Positions 35,141-44,951 of a stretch of 64,000 nt of DNA are shown here, piece by piece (within the stretch, counting starts at the first letter, position 1; every line of letters starts with the position of its first letter). The position numbers and the translations under genes are program-made. The notes under the pieces were generated by a model. The model was not told the DNA's origin and searched no databases. It was given only the letters and a program-made list of their open reading frames with translations. The DNA is from Antedon mediterranea (lineage: Eukaryota > Echinodermata > Crinoidea > Comatulida > Antedonidae): the NCBI RefSeq assembly GCF_964355755.1, contig NC_092678.1, positions 6,978,922-7,042,921 of the forward strand, written 5' to 3'.

Positions 35141-35462
35141 TTATTTAATAAGAAAACATCTTCGATCGATAACAAACAATGCTGTGCAAAGAAGCGTAAC
35201 CAGTGGTAATAACAATAACAGCATAAATGTATTCATTTTAATTCAATTAAATACCTTCAACAAGTGTATATACAAAATATAAATACAATACAAAAACTCA
35301 AGCGCTTCGTGTTCGATTATATATAAATAATATATGGATCATAAAAACGCATACAAAACATAGGCCTATAAAAAAAACTTGAACAAATATAGGTCATAGT
35401 ATAAAAAAAATGTGATGCTTCGGTTGTATCAACAAATCACAGTACTCTCTTTAGCTGTCAAG

Positions 35463-38136
35463 CAGTGGTGGCACCAGCGGGGGGGCTACGGGGGCTCTAG
35501 CCCCCTCGTCGAGGAGCCTAGCCCCCCCCCCCCTTTTTGTCGGAGAATATAATATACAGTAAAAAACGTTCGCGTTCACTTCATATAGCTTCAGCGCCTA
35601 GAAAACCACGACGTGGGGAGTACGTCAGAGGGCTATTATGCACTTTTATGCATTCATTTATTGCCAGCGATCTAACTTACTACTAAACATTAGCTAGGTA
35701 CGCACTTGTCTGGCGGTATCCCTTTGTACGAATCGTTCAACGTTGGGTCGAGACGCGTGATATCAAGTTCCTTCCAGGGACCAAAATGTGTAATGTAGTT
35801 ATTTTCCAGGCAAAGTTTACCGACGGTTACCGAAGGGAACACGGGTACCTTTTGTGGGTGTCACGAAACCTACGATCACGAAAGCTAAGACCCCCTAAGA
35901 CCTAAGATCACGAAAGCTAAGACCCAACACCTAAGATTACAAATTCTAAGATATACTACAGCTTAAAAACAATACTTGTTTATCCATACATAATTTTAAA
36001 TACAGTAGGTTTCATTTATTACCATAAATATAATTTAATACCACCGCAAAACATTTAGATAAACTCACATTATTTTCGCCCGTTGAGTAAATGTATATTT
36101 TTTCTTTACAACAAACAAACTTGACGGGATGTTTGTTTGTATATATTTACTCCATTGTGTTGGTTCAGAGGATGTTTTTCTTACGCACCTGCCTTTCTTG
36201 TATTTTGACTCCAAATTTGTTGACTAACTTTATCCTGAACACCACACTTTAAAATTAGGACTTATAAGTACTTTCAGAAGGAGAAACACATAATAACAAA
36301 TAAATAAATCCTTCAAATTTATGATTTTACAGATGTGTTTCTTTGTATACTGTAATGTAACTCCTCGAGCTCCCCATCCTCAATGTTTTTGTTTCTATGG
36401 AGCGCCAAAAGAGCAACAATAATAGTACAAGTATAAAAACAGAAAGAAAACGAAACAAAAAAACTTATCATGATTTTTTAATTAAAATTTATTTGCCAGT
36501 ATTTATTTCCTCGTACTTGCATGATTATACTATTATCATTACAATTTTAATTTTACATTGTTCTATCCACACTGTAGATGGACTCCACAGAGTTTTCAGC
36601 CTTCTATATAATTTTTGCTCTTTTGACGTTCCATAGAAACAAAAACATTGAACATGGGGGGTAGGCCTACTGTACTGTAGGCTAGTCATTTTGTGTGCGA
36701 GAAAAACGTCTGTAAAATCATCAATTTAAAAATGTATTTGTTACTTTTTATGATGATTCTTTTTCATGAAAGTGCCAATTCTAAGGTGTGGTATTCAGAA
36801 TAAATGTTGGGAGTTAAAATACAAGGCAGGTGCGAAAGATAAATATTTGTAACCTTAGGTCTTGGGTCTTAGCTTTCGTGATCTTAGGTCTTAGGGGGTC
36901 TTAGTTTTCGTGGTCTTAGGTTTCGTGACACCCTACTTTTTGTCGGGGAATATAATATACAGTAAAAAGCGTTCGCGTTCACTTCGTAGCTAGCTTCAGC
37001 GCCTAGAAAACCGCGACGTTTCATTGACCGTGAGAGTAGGCCTACGTCAGAGTGATATGCACTTTATATGCATTCATTATTGCCAGCGATCTAACTTACT
37101 ACTAAACAATAGCTAGGTTCGCACTTGTCTGGCGGTATCCCTTTGTACGAATCGTTCAACGTTGGGTCGAGACGCGTGATATCATGTTCCATCCAGGGAC
37201 CAAAATGTGTACCGTAGTTATTTTCCAGGCGAAGTTTACTGACGGTTACGTCGTGCACTGCGTCGACGTACGCTACACTACAGCAAAAACGAATTACGTT
37301 AATTGTTCGTATGTTCACCAATTTTTTTTTACAAGTAACCTTCTGTACCGTGGGGCACCTAAAATAACTTGTTCATCCATTACTAAACAAAAAAACATGC
37401 CATTTTCGCTTAGCCAACATCTTATTATAGCTAAGTTATTACATTTTCAATGTCCTGTATGTAATGAATTTCTCACCACTCGGAAGTCCAGATGGTACGC
37501 ACGCATACACTTGGGAGGAATAAACTTATTTGCCCGACTGAAAAAGGTCTACGCTTGCGTTTTTTAAGCCTCTAGGCCTGATTTTTCCGAAGTATAAAAT
37601 GCAATTTTTTGAAGACCTGCAGTTCTAGTTTTAAACAGTTTCTTAGCTCAGCCCCAACAATAAAGCTGGTCATATTTCGAAGTACAAGAAGTGCATTTTC
37701 CGGGACCTAACATCTCTATTTTTCAAACATTTCTTAGCTCAGTCACAACCTCTTGATAGGGACTTGATATATTTTGTTTCATGTTTTGAAGTATAATAAG
37801 TCCAATTTCCGGGACCTCCAACTCTATTTTTCTAAATTTTCTTTGAACTTTTATTTTTTAAATTGAAAAATATGGATTAAAACAGTCATCGCGCATCGTT
37901 TTTTTGCACGCAGTATCTTATTTATGCATTATAAAAAATGGAAAAAATGGCTACCCTAAATCTGATTAAAATGACCTCAAATGACGCTAGAACGCGTTGC
38001 TTCCGGGGGCTTCGCCCCCTGGACCCCCACCAGGGACCCTTGGCGGCCCCCAGCCTAGTGATGCTCGCTTCGCTCGCATAGCCCCCTCGTCGGGGAATGT
38101 AGCCCCCGCGTCGGGAAGATCCTGGCGCCACCCCTG
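35463..38136. mobile_element. hAT-type DNA transposon, non-autonomous, composite, 2674 bp
   Basis: The ends are inverted repeats (CAGTGGTGGCACCAG and, on the complement of the right end, CAGGGGTGGCGCCAG). They are flanked by an exact 8-bp duplication CTGTCAAG (35455-35462 and 38137-38144); both features are standard for the hAT superfamily. No transposase domain is recognisable; the open frame at 37184-37567 has no hAT signature. Inside are two direct copies of a roughly 300-bp segment (35531-35845 and 36937-37250) separated by a nested MITE (35856-36933). Confidence 0.88.
35856..36933. mobile_element. Fold-back MITE nested in the hAT element, 1078 bp
   Basis: Terminal inverted repeats of about 80 bp start GGGTGTCACGAAACCTA and contain repeated CACGAAAGCTAAGACC units. 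Further in, more inverted matches appear (CACCTGCCTTTCTTGTATTT near 36187 against 36810-36835, and CAATGTTTTTGTTTCTATGG near 36383 against 36633-36655). Much of the element could therefore fold into one long hairpin. No clear target duplication is visible. Confidence 0.82.
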
Positions 38137-38398
38137 CTGTCAAGTTTGGAGATGTAACATCTATGTGACGTCGCCATAATACTAGTAATTGTTTTTAATG
38201 TTGAAATCTCTGTTGATCCATTTTCAAGATCTTTTGTCTGGTGATCCAGAACTATTAGTGCCCTTTCCATTCAATTCTACGCCATTCAATACAATTTTAC
38301 CCTCTTTGGAATTATTGTCCAGACTTCTAGATGATGTTTCGCTAGTGGTAAAGGATGTCATTACGTCCGTTACGTCGTCACTCTACAGCTCACTATTT

Positions 38399-38822
38399 AT
38401 TTTATTTATTTATTTTTTTTATTTTATATGTATATATATACACGGCAGCCAGCAGTGCAGCGCCTACCATATCAGCACACCGGGAGACGACCCCCTACTC
38501 TTTTCGAATAGTGTACCAAGTTCTTTAACGTACACTGTTAAGTACACAGGACCAACGGCTTTACATCCCATCCGGATCCGAAGGTTGAGGCAATGAGAGT
38601 AAAGCATCTTGCCTAAGGATGCAATTAGTATGGTACAGATAACCTCGAACCCATGCCTATCACATGCTAGTCCGATATTACCATTACACCATCACTCTCC
38701 AGTATATATAGCACCCGCCGCGATTTCTGGACGGTCTCCCATCCAGAACGCAACCGGGCCCAACGTTGCTTAACTTCGGTGATCTGACGAGAACCGGTGT
38801 TTCAACGCAGTATGGCCGTATA
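38399..38822 (-). mobile_element. SINE with 5S rRNA-like head and tRNA-like segment
   Basis: The minus strand begins with a 5S rRNA-like head (38822 to about 38705). It contains GGCCATAC, then AACACCGGTTCTCGTC, GATCACCGAAGTTAAGCAAC and the C-box GGATGGGAGACCG, which are the internal promoter blocks of 5S genes. After about 25 bp follows a tRNA-like part with TGGTGTAATGG (A box) and GGGTTCGAGG (B box) at 38700-38640. A body containing AGGCAAGATGCTTTACTC and an A-rich/TA tail near 38400-38440 complete it. It is not a functional 5S gene: the 3' half of 5S is absent. Confidence 0.82.
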
Positions 38823-39069
38823 CTGTCGGTCGCTATGTTATTTCATCGATCGAAGATGTCTTCCGTTTTGTTAAGAAGGCGTATCCCTCATTCAGCTATT
38901 GCCTATAATAGCAGCTTAGGAATAGTAATTACTAAGAAACATAACCCAGCCTAGTGTTATTACTGCATTTGGAATTTGGAATAATGGTAAAAGGGTGCTC
39001 AATCTTATGTTTGGCAGGAGCGGCGTTCATGAGGTAGAAACATGAGCAAGAATATAATATTGTACTTAC
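38823..39069. other. Intergenic DNA, no gene seen
   Basis: No recognised element or gene. Confidence 0.5.
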
Positions 39070-39222
39070 CACCCATTTGAAATTCATGCAGCACTGTTGC
39101 TATACTATAACTACTGCAGATGCGCTAATCACATTTGCTGCTAATGTTGCCAACAGTGACATGCCTGACACAATTGTGACGTAGGAAAATAGCCATTTGT
39201 CGGCAGTTGCAAAGAAATGGGT
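39070..39222 (-). pseudogene. Possible orphan exon of a membrane protein
   Basis: Between a TTGTTAG acceptor-like site and a GGTG/GTAAGTAC donor, a 153-nt frame reads THFFATADKWLFSYVTIVSG followed by MSLLATLAANVISASAVVIV. This looks like a transmembrane pair, and then a TAG stop occurs before the donor. The donor is strong and the length is a multiple of three, but the polypyrimidine tract is weak and I recognise no family. It could be a decayed exon or chance. Confidence 0.25.
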
Positions 39223-39715
39223 CTAACAACATATTTTTCGTACACATTTGCCATTCTAATATAGACTAATTGATAAAGAGGAATTAAAAGGTGCTCCAGC
39301 TAGAACACGCTAGTATCGGACTTGTGTTTTAAGAGGAGATAGAGGAACACATTTGGCTTAGTGCTATTATAATATAGACTAGCAATAGACAATTGACGGG
39401 CACCATCTTATAATTATTTTAAGGTTCGCAATTATTTTTTTTTATTCTCTTTATTGTCACATTATCATAAAAATAAATAAATATGGGAGTTGTAACCTCC
39501 ACCAGGTGTAAAAAGAATATTATTTGTTGTTATTAAAAAAATATATGAATGTTGAAAGTATAAGAAGAATATAACATTTACATAAAGAAGTGTAAATAGG
39601 CTATATCGTGTAATACATAATTATATAAACGCATCAGGCACAGAACATACATTCTAAACCGTCCGGTGATATACTGAAATTTAATTAATTAATTTAAAAC
39701 TATTGTATATATATA
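39223..39715. other. Intergenic DNA with a SINE-A tail
   Basis: At 39623-39685 lies a minus-strand fragment of SINE family A (AGGCACAGAACAT, then CCGTCCGGTGATATACTG). The rest is AT-rich with no recognised gene. Confidence 0.6.
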
Positions 39716-39905
39716 AATCCAAAGGCAAATTACTGAAAATATGACAATGCTGTGGGTATTAGTGGCTGGATCTCAATGTAGATACAAAAGAAAAAAGCAA
39801 AAACCTAAATCAATACGATAAAGTAAATAAAACAGCCAGAAAAGTTAGCAGAGCTTTCGGGCAGCACTAGCCCTTCAGTGCAATGTGAGAGTACTGTACT
39901 ACTTG
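39716..39905. repeat. Dispersed repeat, inverted copy of 14330-14585
   Basis: It is the complement of the repeat at 14.3 kb, with GGATCTCAATG, CCAGAAAAGTTAGCAGAGC, CGGGCAGCACTAGCCC and CAATGTGAGAG. It lies just before an RTE-like fragment but shows no ORF. Confidence 0.5.
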
Positions 39906-39949
39906 GACAAAGTAGATAGTTAAATCAAACAAATGCTACCTGTCATCAC

Positions 39950-40490
39950 CATCATTTGCCATTGTCGACCCACTGCAGGGTGAAGGCCTCTCCCATGTGG
40001 CACCACTTGTCTTGTGCTTTTCTCATCCAGGTGACATCTAGGAATTTGGTTATTTCATTTCTCCACCTTGCTCTTTGCCTTCCTTGATGTCTTGAACAAT
40101 ATATTGGTACCCATTATGTTATTAACTTTGTCCATTGCCCATCTGATGTTTTTGCTATGTGACCGGCCCATGTCCATTTCTTTTGTTTTAACTACCTGGA
40201 TGATATCAGTTACTTGGGTCATGCTCCTGATCCATTTATTTGTCTTTCGGTCCCGTTTGGTGATCTTGATTCTTTCCATACTATGTTGAGCAACTTTTAG
40301 TTTCTTATGTCTCAGAGCTGTAGGTCATAGCTGGTAGGACACATAGGTTGAATACCTTCCTTTTCAGACATGGTGGTATGTTGCTCTGCATCACATCATT
40401 TAGTTTTCAAAAGGCACCCCATCCTGATCTCACTCTTCTTCGTACTTCTTCATACAGTTTGTGATCCATTCTACCTAGGTCTGATCAGAA
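39950..40490 (-). mobile_element. RTE-like LINE reverse-transcriptase C-terminus
   Basis: The minus strand carries the common non-LTR C-terminal pattern: MERIKITKRDRKTNKWIRSM, then VTDIIQVVKTKEMDMGRSH and the downstream TRWRNEI-like and WMRKAQDKW-like regions near 40030-40090. Frames are broken. Such ends are typical of RTE/CR1-like endonuclease-reverse transcriptases. The 5' part is missing. Confidence 0.65.
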
Positions 40491-40666
40491 TGGATTACAA
40501 ACAGTAAACAGGAATAAAAGAAATAAGAAGAAAGGAGGCATATGCTGGTGAATAGAGGGTGGAGAGGGTAAGAGTAGGAAACAAGAAGATAGCTTGGTAG
40601 ATATAAACAATTTTGGAATGGATAAAAAAAACCAAATTATGTTTAATATTGAAACTTAAATTAGGT

Positions 40667-40735
40667 GCCCGGTGATATACTGAGATTTAATTCATTAATT
40701 TTAAACGATAAAGATGAGGAAATCTGAAAGATGGA
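40667..40735 (-). mobile_element. SINE-A fragment (body)
   Basis: The sequence matches the SINE family A body (GCCCGGTGATATACTGAG, then AAAGATGAGGAAATCTG) without the tRNA head. Confidence 0.6.
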
Positions 40736-40739
40736 CGAA

Positions 40740-40910
40740 AACATTGAGAGAATTGAAGCCGATAAACGGCAAAAGAAAAAGGGGAGACACCCACGTAGAT
40801 GGAGGGATGACATCATATCTTATGCAGGAACAACTTGAGTTAGAACAGGAAATAGGCCAGAGGCTTGAGTAAGGATACATCCGACAGGGTTAAAGGAGCT
40901 GAGGTAAGGT
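40740..40910 (+). mobile_element. RTE-like LINE C-terminal fragment, opposite strand
   Basis: The plus strand reads KKKGRHPRRWRDDIISYAGT and then a broken TWVRTAQDR-like end, the usual tail of RTE/CR1-type polyproteins. It points opposite to the fragment at 39950-40490. Confidence 0.65.
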
Positions 40911-41150
40911 AATGTTGGACACAATTACTACTACTACTACTGCGTAAGCTCGACGCAGTAGTAGTAGTAGTAGTGTTTCAATAAACTCAAAATCGAAATA
41001 AATCTCTTTCCCATTTATAACAATTCAATTTTTAGTTTTAGACAAAACCCGGTAGAAAAAGTACTATTTTGACTTTTGACCTCGTTCAAGGGGTGCACTT
41101 TACGACTATTATTTATCTCATTTATTCTTGCGTAGATGCGTGATTCCCTT

Positions 41151-41500
41151 AAGCTTGGTTCCCACTAGCGACGCAACATAAGCAAATGCCCTTCCAATAA
41201 TTGTGTTTTTCCCCACCTGCGGGAAATCAAACCTGCATGGTTTCTACGTTAGCGTGACGTAGACTTTGACCTGGTTCGTACCTTTGAGTACGCCCTATAG
41301 GCCTACTATGTTTTCCAGTGTTCTTTTGCCTTGCCTTTGTTGCGTGAAATCAAGCTGATTTGATTTCCCGTAGCGATATTTGCAGCACTGTTGCGTCATC
41401 GGTTCCCACTTTTGATTACGCAATACAACACTTTGCGTCGATACGTCGCTGCGTTACGTTGCGTTCTAGTAGCAACCACGCTGTAGCGACTCTTATTTGT
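41151..41500. mobile_element. Degenerate MITE, GACGCAACGCAA family
   Basis: It starts AAGCTTGGTTCCCACTAGCG, which matches the family terminus, and has scattered TGCGTC/GACGTA repeats plus GCGTTACGTTGCGTTCTAG at the far end. Unrelated sequence appears to lie in the middle. Confidence 0.5.
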
Positions 41501-41822
41501 GATTACGCAATACTTTGATACATCGGTGGCTTCTGGGTTGCTAGCTTCGCTTGCACGCCCCCACCCCCACCTCCAAATACTTCTAGATCCGCCCTTGTAG
41601 GCCTATTCTATAATGTTAAGTTGAGTTTTACGTCAAAATAAATTCCGGCTGCGAGTGGCCGGCCTTCAAGTTGCAACAATTCACGAGAGCATTTTTTTCT
41701 ATATCATGCCTCGCATGGAACAATTAGTGTGCGGAAACTCCAACACACATGTATGTGTATCATATTGATAACATAAATTATTTATCTATTTAATATATTT
41801 CACCATTAATTACGTCTGTTTT

Positions 41823-42174
41823 TGTAACATGGTGGGACCAAACCCTATTAGTCACACAGGCTATTCACCCCTTACTCTCCCCGATGTCTACTTAACTTGG
41901 AACACTACATTCCTGAGGTGGGTCTTCCAAGGAAAGTCAATCAGGATGTGGTACCATTTAATTAGTCATCCTTCCTGTCCCCTTAATATAAATATATGTT
42001 TTTTTGTAGTTAAGTTAGTTAGTTCGGGTATTGATTCTTGAGACTATAACATCAGTCAGAATCACTACGTTTCACATTGTTTTATAATATTACTTTTTGA
42101 TTGAATATATTTTGTACATTGAATAATTGTGTGCCATCGTTATTGTCTTGGCCCTCGACACGACTACCGTTACA
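41823..42174 (+). repeat. 5' LTR
   Basis: It begins TGTAACATGGTGGG and ends CGACTACCGTTACA, so the ends carry the TG...CA rule in the form TGTAAC...GTTACA. An open frame of 70 codons inside is not a known gene. Confidence 0.95.
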
Positions 42175-42186
42175 TGGTGGCAGCGG
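42175..42186 (+). other. Candidate primer-binding site
   Basis: TGGTGGCAGCGG begins immediately after the 5' LTR. It would pair with a tRNA 3' end of the form CCGCTGCCACCA. I do not assign the tRNA. Confidence 0.6.
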
Positions 42187-42285
42187 TTTTTACGAACTCA
42201 CGAAGAAAAAGTAAATTTATACAGTCGACCAAGCTGTAGAATTTGAAAAGAAGCTGATTTTTATTTCCGAAACGGATTTTGTTTT

Positions 42286-42490
42286 CAACACAAGTAAAGA
42301 GTGAGTAGTAACCAATCTACACTCTTGGACACAACAACAAGGAACACAAAGGAACACAGAGAGCAACACAAGTAAAGAGTGAGTAGTAACCATTCTACAC
42401 TCTTGGAAACAACAAACACAAGAAACACAAAGGAACAGAGACGTACAAAGAGCAACACAAGTAAAGGGTGAGTAACCAATCTACACTCTA
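42286..42490 (+). repeat. Tandem repeat in the retrotransposon leader
   Basis: Three degenerate units of about 75-90 bp contain AAGTAAAGAGTGAGTAGTAA and a CTACACTCTTGGA block, separated by AACACAAAGGAAC stretches. They lie between the LTR and gag. The motif AAG/GTGAGTA resembles a 5' splice site, so a role in leader splicing is possible but unproven. Confidence 0.75.
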
Positions 42491-42650
42491 ATTAGCATAT
42501 ACTTTCATACTGACAGTGGCATTTATTTTATACTTTAATAATTCTTGTTGATAATTGTATAATAATTCTCAATATTACTTATATTGTAGTTAAGGTACAT
42601 TCTGTTATTAGCCTAATTGATTCCAAACTTATCGTACATTCTCACTTAAA

Positions 42651-43652
42651 ATGGCAACTCCGCGACTTACTCGGTCCCAAACCCGTACAACCCTTATTAG
42701 TACCCCTGGGTTGGCTCCTAACTTTGAGAGTCCACCTAGCCCTCCCCCACCATCTCAATCCGAAACAGCTATGCAAATGCGCATGCTTGAGTTAGAACTT
42801 GAACTCCAACGTCTTCGAATGCGTCAACAACCGCCCCAGGATACTCATAGCCCCATTAATAAGATCCCTAAAATCACAGATAAGGATGACATTGACATCT
42901 ACTTGTCATGCTTTGAGCGTATTGCAGCACAGTGCCAAATTTCCCCCGAAAATTGGACCCTACACCTTCTCCCAAAATTAACTGGTAAAGCCAGGGAGGC
43001 CTACAACGATATGCCTTTACAGAACTTCACATATAATGACCTTAAAGATGCTATCCTCTTGAAGTACCACCTCACAGCCGAAACATATCGGAAACAATTT
43101 AGACAAACCCCCAAACCCCTTTCAATGTCCACTAGAGAGTGGGTTGGAAAACTTGATCGAGACATGACGAGGTGGCTCCGAAGTGCAAAAGTTAACCTAC
43201 AAGACCCCAAGGAAATTCTTGACTTTTTTGTTTTAGATCAGGCAATCCAAAATCTCCCCTTCCCACTTGCTTCCCTAATCAAAGAAAGAGAGCCCAAAAC
43301 GTCCAATGAATTTTCTCGAATTGCCGATACCTTGATTGAAATTAAAGGTAAACCCTGGATGGAATCTATTTCTAAACCCAACACCAGACCTTCCCCGAGA
43401 ATATCCGCCCCTCCATCAACAGCCCCGTCGTTTTCTAGTTACAGTCCCGCATCCCAAGGCCCTCCCCAACCTACATCGAGTTATTCCCCAAAACCTTTGC
43501 TCTCGATCCCTTTTGATAATTATTCGGCCCCTAGCGGTACCTACACAACTCGCCAATACACAACACAAAACATTACATGCTATAAATGTAATAAACCAGG
43601 CCACATTAGTCGACAATGCCCACTTAACAACAACCCTGCAAAAGATCAATGA
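42651..43652 (+). CDS. Gag of Gmr1-like retrotransposon, 333 aa
   Basis: It starts MATPRLTRSQTRTTL. The middle (about residues 85-235) is the capsid region. Its later part has the pattern YRKQFRQ, then TRWLRSA, DPKEILDFFVLDQAIQNLP and KEREPKTSNEFSRIADTLIE. This resembles the vertebrate SCAN domain, which is considered derived from Gmr1-like gag. A Pro/Ser-rich linker follows, then one CCHC zinc knuckle (CYKCNKPGHISRQC) near the end, for nucleic-acid binding. The stop is TGA followed by CTAGG, and the frame stays open afterwards into protease. The coding region is intact and GC-richer than the host DNA. Confidence 0.9.
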   Translation: MATPRLTRSQTRTTLISTPGLAPNFESPPSPPPPSQSETAMQMRMLELELELQRLRMRQQPPQDTHSPINKIPKITDKDDIDIYLSCFERIAAQCQISPENWTLHLLPKLTGKAREAYNDMPLQNFTYNDLKDAILLKYHLTAETYRKQFRQTPKPLSMSTREWVGKLDRDMTRWLRSAKVNLQDPKEILDFFVLDQAIQNLPFPLASLIKEREPKTSNEFSRIADTLIEIKGKPWMESISKPNTRPSPRISAPPSTAPSFSSYSPASQGPPQPTSSYSPKPLLSIPFDNYSAPSGTYTTRQYTTQNITCYKCNKPGHISRQCPLNNNPAKDQ

Positions 43653-43656
43653 CTAG
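43650..43656 (+). promoter_or_regulatory. Predicted stop-codon readthrough site between gag and pol
   Basis: The gag stop reads TGA CTA G. The UGA CUA context is a known efficient readthrough signal in viral and animal mRNAs. Gag and pol are in the same frame with no start codon needed, so readthrough is the simplest way to make Gag-Pol. Confidence 0.65.
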
Positions 43657-44951
43657 GCCTGTACATTAAACACAATTGTGGGACCAGCCCATGGTTACTG
43701 TCTGGTACAATTAACAACAGACAGGCCGAAATACTTAGAGACACTGGGTGCTCCCAAAGCATTGTAAAAAGTACTTTTGTGAAACCCAAGGATTATACCA
43801 GTGAAACTGTCACCGTACAAGGCTTTACTGGTCAATGCATAACCCTCCCAGTTGTACACGTACATATTGATTGTAAGGCCTATAGAGGAAAATTAAAGGC
43901 AGCCGTGAGTAATGACACCCCTAAAGACTTATTACTTGGCAACGAAGTTATGACCGGTAACCCAAACGACGTCACATGGCCCCCTTCTATACTAGCTATT
44001 ACCAGAAAACAAGCCCATGACCAAGAAAGACAAGAGGCTATTAATTTAGCTGCTGCCCTTAATGTTAAAACGTCCCCAATCCCTGATGCCCTACCACTTA
44101 AACCTTCCCCAAGATCGTCCCGAATTGTAAAGAAAAATGACAACACTACCACTGCCCACATTACCGATCATTCACCTTTGGACATCAAAACAACACCACA
44201 CCAACTTGCACATCAACAAAAAGAAGATAAAACCATTAGCACCATAATACATGATAGAACTGTCTCTTTTGACCAAATTAATTCTCATCGTGTATGCTTT
44301 TATTTGAAAGATGATATATTATTTAGAAAATGGAAATCTATTAAGACCAGTGTTAATCTCCCTGGCCTAGAACAAATCGTATTGCCCACAATTTATCGCC
44401 CGACTATACTTTCCTTAGCCCATGACAACCCAACATCCGGCCACCTCGGTGTAAACAAAACAACACAACGTATCCTACAATCCTTTTATTGGCCAGGTAT
44501 TTTTTCGGATGTTGCTACGTACTGTAGAACATGCGACATATGTCAGAAAACAGCCCATGCTAATACGTATAGTAAGGCCCCCTTGAAACCCATAGAAATT
44601 GTCGGTCAACCATTCTCCAAAGTAGGAATTGACATTCTAGGCCCACTTAAACGTTCGAAAAACAGAAAAGCCTATATACTGACAATTTGCGACTATGCCA
44701 CTCGATTCCCTTTTGCTGTGCCCCTTAGTAATATTGAAGCCAAAACTGTGGCCGATGCATTGATATTGGTGTTCAAAGATTTTGGATTCCCATCACAAAT
44801 CCTATCCGATCAGGGCACAAACTTCACTTCACGACTGATGAAACAATTATCAGACTTATTACAAATTGAACAGATGACGTCTACCCCTTTTCACCAGCAA
44901 ACAAATGGTCTTGTCGAGTTGTTATTTGCTTATCAGATTGGATTTAGTTAA
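43653..44951 (+). CDS. Pol remnant: protease and integrase, read through from gag
   Basis: The frame is the same as gag and open from the codon after the TGA at 43650. The retropepsin active site is RDTGCSQSIV (about 43737-43766). The integrase follows directly, with zinc-binding HDNPTSGHLG and CRTCDICQK (HHCC), then the catalytic core: Asp in KVGIDILGPL, Asp in ILSDQGTNF and Glu in TNGLVE, spaced DD35E. The frame then breaks into unrelated LLFAYQIGFS and stops, so the integrase C-terminal domain is lost, and no RT or RNase H is present between protease and integrase. Adjacent protease-integrase order fits Gmr1-type elements, in which RT would follow integrase. A single deletion would explain the loss. 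Confidence 0.87.
   Translation, partial: LGLYIKHNCGTSPWLLSGTINNRQAEILRDTGCSQSIVKSTFVKPKDYTSETVTVQGFTGQCITLPVVHVHIDCKAYRGKLKAAVSNDTPKDLLLGNEVMTGNPNDVTWPPSILAITRKQAHDQERQEAINLAAALNVKTSPIPDALPLKPSPRSSRIVKKNDNTTTAHITDHSPLDIKTTPHQLAHQQKEDKTISTIIHDRTVSFDQINSHRVCFYLKDDILFRKWKSIKTSVNLPGLEQIVLPTIYRPTILSLAHDNPTSGHLGVNKTTQRILQSFYWPGIFSDVATYCRTCDICQKTAHANTYSKAPLKPIEIVGQPFSKVGIDILGPLKRSKNRKAYILTICDYATRFPFAVPLSNIEAKTVADALILVFKDFGFPSQILSDQGTNFTSRLMKQLSDLLQIEQMTSTPFHQQTNGLVELLFAYQIGFS

Noticed and set aside
35856-36933. Target-site duplication for the nested MITE
   Set aside because: The flanks TTTTGT and TACTTTTT do not give a convincing duplication, so none is claimed.
37184-37567. Transposase or gene inside the hAT element
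   Set aside because: No hAT dimerisation or catalytic motif; part of the frame lies in the repeated 300-bp segment.
38700-38822. 5S rRNA gene
   Set aside because: Only the promoter-containing part of 5S is present, followed by a SINE body; not a complete gene.
41829-42041. 70-aa protein encoded in each LTR
   Set aside because: An open frame in LTR sequence, identical in both LTRs because the LTRs are identical; no known motif.
42285-42479. Minus-strand repeat protein with SFVFLVFV repeats
   Set aside because: Shadow of the tandem repeat in the LTR element leader.
43001-43649. Minus-strand frames opposite gag
   Set aside because: Antisense shadows of a well-supported gag ORF.
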